Made by a program: the position numbers and the translations under genes. A stretch of DNA of 10,284 nt. It comes from CAZQBY01 sp964592405 [NCBI: uncultured archaeon]. GTDB taxonomy: Archaea; Altiarchaeota; Altiarchaeia; JAFGQM01. The notes below the pieces were generated by a model. That model saw only the letters and a list, made by a program, of their open reading frames with translations. It searched no databases and had not been told where the DNA came from. Within the stretch, counting starts at the first letter, position 1; the number at the start of each line of letters is the position of its first letter. Location: the NCBI GenBank assembly GCA_964592405.1, contig CAZQBY010000020.1, forward strand, positions 1 through 10,284, read 5' to 3'. Positions 6,782 through 10,284 of this stretch are shown here, piece by piece.

Positions 6782-7372
6782 ATGGACAGAATTAAAAAGA
6801 TTATAGAGGGTGCGCTATTCATATCGGGGCGCTGGATGACCGCAGAAGACCTTTCCAGAGTGGCATGCAGCGGCTCTGTTGGGAATGTGAGAGAAGCCCT
6901 CAGGAAGCTAAAAGATGAATATGAACGGAGGGATGGCGGTATAATCCTCAATGAGGTCAACGGGAGATTCAGGCTTGAGGTATCCCCAGATATCCGCGAC
7001 AGGGTATACTATCTTGCACCCGAGCCGGAACTTAGTCCTGCCCTTATAAAGACCCTGGCGCTTATAGCCTACAAGCAGCCCATAAGCCAGAGCAAAGTTG
7101 TCAGAATAATTGGCAACCGGGCCTATGATTATATCAGGGAGCTTCGCAAAAAGGAGTTTATAACGGTAAGGAAGAAGGGCCGAACAAAGATACTCTCCAC
7201 CACAGGTCATTTCCGGAAATACTTTGCCCTTCCAGAAGGGGTCAAATGGGAGCCGGAACTTGGATCAAAGATACTGGAAGAAAGGCAAAAACGGCTGGAT
7301 GAGATGCCCGAGGGACCGGATGCCGGGGATGATGGCCCGGAGGAAGGCCGGGATGAGATGACGGGGGGATGA
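6782..7372 (+). CDS. scpB: Segregation and condensation protein B
   Basis: ScpB is the dimeric accessory subunit (kite protein) that binds the ScpA linker in the SMC condensin complex. The 196-residue product shows two winged-helix domains. The first (about 1-75) begins IKKIIEGALFISGRWMTAEDLSRV. The second (about 85-150) carries the family's most conserved segment, LIKTLALIAYKQPISQSKV, followed by IRELRKKEFITV and a TTGHFRKYF motif. The C-terminal 45 residues are acidic, Gly/Pro-rich and probably disordered. The ATG is preceded by AAGGT three bases upstream and lies nine bases after scpA. Its stop codon overlaps the start of the next gene, so the two are probably translationally coupled. Confidence 0.93.
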   Translation: MDRIKKIIEGALFISGRWMTAEDLSRVACSGSVGNVREALRKLKDEYERRDGGIILNEVNGRFRLEVSPDIRDRVYYLAPEPELSPALIKTLALIAYKQPISQSKVVRIIGNRAYDYIRELRKKEFITVRKKGRTKILSTTGHFRKYFALPEGVKWEPELGSKILEERQKRLDEMPEGPDAGDDGPEEGRDEMTGG

Positions 7373-8265
7373 AGAAGATGGTAAGGCTGAGACTCAAAAA
7401 GCACAGGGACATCCTCTATAACAAGATAGTGGAGGCCCTTGGAGGACAAATCAGGGATCCGTGGGAGAGGAGGATGTTCAGGACTATGGTAAGGCAGACG
7501 CGCTTCAGACCCGTAGATGAGCTTGGAGGCGGAAGAGGCTGGAAGATCAGGGGTGAGAATGTTCATCATATCATCATAGATGCCAGAGGCCACAAATACA
7601 TAGGACCTGCAACCGTATATGTGCCCGCAGAGACTATGAAAAAGCTCAGGTGGCTTGAATCAAAGAATCCTGAGAGGAGGAGACTGGCAGAAGAAGCACT
7701 CCATACAATCTCCCACGAACTGGCCCACGATTATTTCAAGGCCATCAATTATGAAGCCCGTCTGACCAGATACCTAAGGGACAATCCCAAGATAGTCGAG
7801 AGATATCTGAGGAGGTTTCTGGGAGGAGCCACTGGATTCAGGAATCCGGCTGTTGGGGAAAAAGCAAGGATGCTGGTCAAGAAAAACCCGTTATACTGGG
7901 CACGTTATGTGGCACATACCGCGCATGAAGCCGGAGCCGATATGATGGCTGCAGAAGCAGTTGTCAGGATAGCCGAAGGCAGGCATGCACGGGCACGCGA
8001 TCTGGACCGGCTCACTGAGTTCCGTCCGTTCACCGTCAGGGAATTTATCAGACTCCAAAGGGGTGAAAGGCTGGCTGGAGTGAAGAAACCCAGGAAGCCT
8101 CCCCGGCTGGCAGAGCTCGCAAAGGGTATTGAGTATACCTCCATGCGGATAATGGAGAACCTTGGTAATCTCTACAGGATTAGCCATCCGTCAAAGGCCA
8201 GAATCCCGCCAAGGTCCTTCACAGCCAAAGCAGTGCATGGGAAAGTGAGGAGGCGTGTGGCCTAA
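7369..8265 (+). CDS. Predicted soluble zinc metallopeptidase (HELAH zincin) in the condensin operon
   Basis: The 298-residue product has a HExxH zinc motif, HELAH (116-120), in the helix EEALHTISHELAHDYF. A second motif, HEAGADMMAAE (186-196), resembles the ExxAD third-ligand motif of gluzincins such as the M48 family, giving a plausible His116-Glu117-His120 plus Glu187 site with Asp191. The segment before it (VHHIIIDARGHKYIGPATVYVP, about 65-86) looks like the edge strand usual in zincins. There is no signal peptide or membrane helix, unlike most M48 proteins, and both ends are very basic (VRLRLKKHRD; GKVRRRVA), which fits nucleic-acid contact. Its ATG overlaps the scpB stop by 4 bases (ATGA); an ATG at 7378 is an alternative. 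No named family was recognised. A role in condensin turnover or DNA-protein crosslink removal is inference. Confidence 0.75.
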   Translation: MKKMVRLRLKKHRDILYNKIVEALGGQIRDPWERRMFRTMVRQTRFRPVDELGGGRGWKIRGENVHHIIIDARGHKYIGPATVYVPAETMKKLRWLESKNPERRRLAEEALHTISHELAHDYFKAINYEARLTRYLRDNPKIVERYLRRFLGGATGFRNPAVGEKARMLVKKNPLYWARYVAHTAHEAGADMMAAEAVVRIAEGRHARARDLDRLTEFRPFTVREFIRLQRGERLAGVKKPRKPPRLAELAKGIEYTSMRIMENLGNLYRISHPSKARIPPRSFTAKAVHGKVRRRVA

Positions 8266-8278
8266 AAAAGCTTTTTAC
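8265..8278 (+). promoter_or_regulatory. A/T palindrome serving as TATA box of the DUF4186-like gene and possible terminator
   Basis: AAAAAGCTTTTT (8265-8276) is a perfect palindrome that starts in the zincin stop codon and runs into the TATA-like CTTTTTAC (8271-8278). The centre of the latter is 26.5 bases before the ATG at 8301, the distance expected for leaderless transcription. The run of five T could also end the condensin operon transcript, so terminator and promoter may be fused here. Confidence 0.5.
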
Positions 8279-8300
8279 TCTTTCGCCATTATAGATGTCA

Positions 8301-8621
8301 ATGGTCATACATCTCACCCAGAAGGAAATAGAGTTCCTCCAAGCGGCCGGAGTAAATAGAATCAGGGAGGCTGCCTATCATTTCGTCCGGACCAAACTGG
8401 TAAATGGTGGTAACATACCGGACAGAGGGCACCCGGTGTTCAAGGCCATGCGCGCGATAGGAGTACAGGACAGGGAGGGCCTAGAGCGTGAGTTTTCCAT
8501 ACCCAAGGACAAGAAGCTGACTGAGAGCCAGGTGGATGTAATTGTCGAGAACATTATGGGCTGGCTCAGGGGTGAGATGCGCAGCTCGGGCAAGGTGCAG
8601 GCGAAGATAGGCGAATTCTAG
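8301..8621 (+). CDS. DUF4186-like protein lacking the family's cysteines
   Basis: The 106-residue protein resembles, from memory of the family, the small DUF4186 proteins: an N-terminal LTQKEIEFL and IREAAYHFV, the block RGHPVFKAM (42-50), IPKDKKLTE (67-75) and IVENIMGWL (81-89). Family members usually carry a CCRGC-type cluster between the second and third blocks, probably a metal site; here that stretch reads GVQDREGLEREF with no cysteine, and the protein has none at all. Function of the family is unknown. The ATG at 8301 is preferred over the in-frame ATG at 8295 because the TATA element then fits a leaderless message; the difference is two residues. It follows the zincin gene by 35 bases but appears to have its own promoter. 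Confidence 0.7.
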   Translation: MVIHLTQKEIEFLQAAGVNRIREAAYHFVRTKLVNGGNIPDRGHPVFKAMRAIGVQDREGLEREFSIPKDKKLTESQVDVIVENIMGWLRGEMRSSGKVQAKIGEF

Positions 8622-8644
8622 AGGCTCAATTCCGGAACTTCTAA

Positions 8645-8672
8645 CAGCTTTAGCTGCTGTAACCCGTAGCAG
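8645..8672. repeat. Overlapping inverted repeats upstream of fibrillarin
   Basis: CAGCT-TT-AGCTG (8645-8656) is a perfect short inverted repeat, and CTGCT (8654-8658) can alternatively pair with AGCAG (8668-8672). The two pairings are mutually exclusive. This may be the 3' hairpin of the DUF4186-like transcript or an operator for fibrillarin; the arms are short. Confidence 0.3.
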
Positions 8673-8695
8673 TATAGCTTGTAGCAGTATAGCTT
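8666..8695 (+). repeat. Exact 15-base tandem repeat at the fibrillarin promoter
   Basis: GTAGCAGTATAGCTT occurs twice without a gap (8666-8680 and 8681-8695). The second copy runs straight into TTATG and forms the AGCTTTTAT TATA box; the first copy is followed by GTAGC and so lacks the TATA half. The repeat may duplicate a factor-binding site next to the TATA box, such as the region recognised by TFB. Confidence 0.85.
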
Positions 8696-8700
8696 TTATG
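8691..8700 (+). promoter_or_regulatory. TATA box of the fibrillarin gene
   Basis: AGCTTTTATG matches the promoter form seen before smc and the DUF4186-like gene. Its centre lies about 28 bases before the ATG at 8725, which predicts a leaderless message. The in-frame ATG at 8698 lies inside this box and is therefore unlikely to be the start of translation. Confidence 0.6.
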
Positions 8701-8724
8701 CCTACTGCCGGAATAATTGTCGGC

Positions 8725-9363
8725 ATGGATGAAATCTTCCCGGGGGTTTACAAGTCAGGCAGGGCACTGTATACAAAGGCGCTTGTCCCGGGCAGTATCT
8801 ATGGTGAGGAAATCAGGAATGGCTACCGTGTATGGAACCCTTACCGCAGCAAGCTGGCAGCAGCCATATTGAACGGCATGAAAAAGTTTCCCTTCAACAA
8901 AGATTCAAACGTTCTCTATCTGGGTGCATCCACCGGGACTACCGTCAGCCATATTTCTGATATTGTCGCAGATGGATGTGTGTATGCTCTGGAGTTCTCC
9001 GGAATCTCCATGCGGAAGCTTCTTGAGTTGGCAAAAAAGAGGAGAAATGTTATCCCACTCCTTCAGGACGCGCGCAGACCGGAGGATTATCAGTATCTCG
9101 TGGGAAATGTTGATGTCATCTATCAGGATATCGCCCAGCCAAACCAGTCAGAGATTCTGATCAGGAATGCACAACTGTTTTTGAAGAAGGGCAATTATTG
9201 TATCATATGTATAAAGGCGCGCAGCATAGATGCAATAGAAAACCCGATGAGAATCTTTGAGAAGGAGGAGAAGAGACTGAAGACGGAGTTTCAGTTACTG
9301 GAAAAGACGGACCTCAGGCCGTACGACAAGGATCATTGCCTGTTTCTCCTCAGGAAATCCTGA
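8725..9363 (+). CDS. flpA: Fibrillarin-like rRNA/tRNA 2'-O-methyltransferase
   Basis: This is the S-adenosylmethionine-dependent methyltransferase of the box C/D ribonucleoprotein, acting with NOP5, L7Ae and guide RNAs to methylate ribose 2'-hydroxyls. From the ATG at 8725 the product is 212 residues. It has the archaeal fibrillarin N-terminal segment (IFPGVYKSG; TKALVPGSIYGEE), the SAM-binding loop VLYLGASTGTTVSH (63-76), the acidic YALEFS (87-92), DARRPEDY (115-122) and DVIYQDIAQPNQ (130-141). The catalytic Lys-Asp-Lys-His set is complete at K43, D135, K164 and H204. The start at 8725 is chosen because family proteins begin near MDEIFPGVY and a TATA box sits about 28 bases upstream; starting at 8698 would add nine residues. 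It converges on the CorA-like gene with a 14-base overlap. Confidence 0.95.
   Translation: MDEIFPGVYKSGRALYTKALVPGSIYGEEIRNGYRVWNPYRSKLAAAILNGMKKFPFNKDSNVLYLGASTGTTVSHISDIVADGCVYALEFSGISMRKLLELAKKRRNVIPLLQDARRPEDYQYLVGNVDVIYQDIAQPNQSEILIRNAQLFLKKGNYCIICIKARSIDAIENPMRIFEKEEKRLKTEFQLLEKTDLRPYDKDHCLFLLRKS
9350..9363. repeat. Palindrome TCAGGA-AA-TCCTGA containing both convergent stop codons
   Basis: The last 14 bases of fibrillarin and of the CorA-like gene are the same DNA, a perfect inverted repeat around AA. Read either way it ends in AGG-NNN-TCC-TGA, so the proteins end RKS and RIS. A short symmetric structure shared by both 3' ends could help end transcription in both directions; no T-run follows on either side. 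Confidence 0.8.
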
Positions 9364-10267
9364 AGACAGGATTGCGGTGCAGTTCTGAAACTGCAAACAT
9401 GGTAATCACCACTATTATCCCAGCGGCTATATAAAATGTATTTATTCCAAAAAGATCTTGAGGAAAAAAGGCATAAAAAAGTGCAGCACCGGCCAAGGCT
9501 AGTGAAAATATGGCCATCCCTACAGAGACTGACTTGGCCCTCACCATTTGATCCCACATAAAAGACATAAGATTATTTATATGCTCGTCGATTATCTCTG
9601 AAAAGCTGTCGGCACCTGTTGTGAGGATGCCCATCTTGGCATACAGGAAAGCCGCATTTTGAGGATTCTGGATGCCCTTTATCTCCACGGCTTTTAGCAC
9701 TATATCACCCAGTTGCGATTTTGTAGCATAGAACACGCGGACCATGTCCTTGGCATCATGGTTTAGCCGGAAGAGGTGAAATGGTTCCGTAAGCCCGGTC
9801 TTCATCTCCATGGTTACACTTCTAAGAGATTTCTGGAGTTCGCGCAGATGTAGCTCGTGATGTTCGATGAGTGAAACCATAAGACCCTGAAATATCATCT
9901 CGGAATTGAAGTTGGCAGAGACCAGCATCTCATTCAGTGAGGCCATGGTTTCGTTACAGACTATGTCCTCACCCCGGTGCACGGTTATGACAAACTTCTC
10001 GGACATGAGAATCTGGAGCTCTTTTTTGGTGAGATTATGAAAATAATTTACAAGAATCAGGTCATATTCCCCATGTTGGACTATTGTAGGAAATCCGAAT
10101 TCGTCGAGCGACTTGATGCCATAAAGCTTCTTGAGAACCATGGCAGTCTTGGAATCTATCCTGTCAACGTCTATCCAGGCAAAATCAGCCTTCAGCTCCT
10201 CAAGTTTCTCAGGTTTTATATCCTCCAGTATCTTGACCTCACCGCTGAACATACCGATGAATCTCAT
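9350..10267 (-). CDS. CorA-like two-helix membrane protein without a GMN motif
   Basis: The architecture is that of the CorA divalent-cation transporter family: a long cytoplasmic N-terminal domain followed by two membrane helices at the C-terminus. The 305-residue product has the CorA-like segments LDEFGFPTIVQHGEYDLILVNYF (about 54-76) and KFVITVHRGEDI (91-102). A long helical region (about 105-240) is followed by membrane helices at roughly 246-267 and 276-294 and a short charged tail. The YGMN signature that forms the selectivity filter between the helices is missing; the loop reads AFFPQDLFGIN (266-276). It may therefore carry another ion, lack transport activity, or belong to a divergent branch. 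The ATG at 10267 has a weak AAGG 11-14 bases upstream; the promoter lies beyond the window. Confidence 0.82.
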   Translation of the reverse strand: MRFIGMFSGEVKILEDIKPEKLEELKADFAWIDVDRIDSKTAMVLKKLYGIKSLDEFGFPTIVQHGEYDLILVNYFHNLTKKELQILMSEKFVITVHRGEDIVCNETMASLNEMLVSANFNSEMIFQGLMVSLIEHHELHLRELQKSLRSVTMEMKTGLTEPFHLFRLNHDAKDMVRVFYATKSQLGDIVLKAVEIKGIQNPQNAAFLYAKMGILTTGADSFSEIIDEHINNLMSFMWDQMVRAKSVSVGMAIFSLALAGAALFYAFFPQDLFGINTFYIAAGIIVVITMFAVSELHRNPVFRIS

Positions 10268-10284
10268 CTTTTAGTTGTCCTTTC

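Noticed and set aside
7369-8265. Assignment of the zincin to the membrane M48/HtpX family
   Set aside because: The HExxH and ExxAD-like motifs are compatible, but no membrane helices are present and the rest of the sequence was not recognised, so only the general zincin call is made.
8666-8695. Start of a CRISPR array
   Set aside because: Only two 15-base copies with no spacer between them, and no cas genes in the window.
8698-8724. Fibrillarin start at ATG 8698
   Set aside because: This ATG is part of the TATA box AGCTTTTATG and the extra nine residues do not resemble the family N-terminus, which matches from MDEIFPGVY at 8725.

Overview
The window is archaeal chromosomal DNA. It carries the two core proteins of the box C/D ribonucleoprotein (NOP5 and fibrillarin), an archaeal-type isoprenoid diphosphate synthase for membrane lipids, and an SMC-ScpA-ScpB condensin operon. 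Promoters are TATA-box type of roughly CTTTTTATA form, sitting about 27 bases before the inferred transcript start, and some genes look leaderless. Arginine is mostly AGG/AGA and isoleucine mostly ATA. The lineage cannot be fixed from this sequence; a euryarchaeal or DPANN-like genome would fit.

Layout from left to right. Bases 1-146 are a G-rich upstream region with a probable promoter pointing left out of the window and the promoter of NOP5. NOP5 (147-1163, +) is followed by two minus-strand genes: a previously uncalled 55-residue, very basic protein (1220-1387) with its own TATA box and Shine-Dalgarno, and a polyprenyl/GGPP synthase (1457-2455). A divergent intergenic region (2456-2637) holds TATA elements for both sides and two perfect 14-bp palindromes, one of which runs into the smc start codon. 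Then comes a tight plus-strand operon: smc (2638-6015), a possible 13-codon relay ORF, scpA (6050-6772), scpB (6782-7372) and a gene overlapping scpB by 4 bases that encodes a predicted soluble zinc metallopeptidase (7369-8265). After it stand two separately promoted genes that look leaderless: a DUF4186-like small protein lacking the family's cysteines (8301-8621) and fibrillarin (8725-9363). The last gene (9350-10267, -) is a CorA-like two-helix membrane protein without the GMN signature; it converges on fibrillarin and shares its final 14 bases, a perfect palindrome, with it.

How the genes fit together. SMC, ScpA (kleisin) and ScpB form the chromosome-organising condensin, and the zincin is translated from the same message, so it is the best candidate here for an undescribed partner (condensin turnover, kleisin cleavage or DNA-protein repair; all inference). 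NOP5 and fibrillarin, normally neighbours, work together in 2'-O-methylation of rRNA/tRNA but here lie on either side of the condensin operon. The synthase supplies lipid precursors and the CorA-like protein is a membrane protein; neither has an evident link to the rest. No tRNA, rRNA, CRISPR or mobile element was seen, and there is no gene-free stretch over 300 bases.
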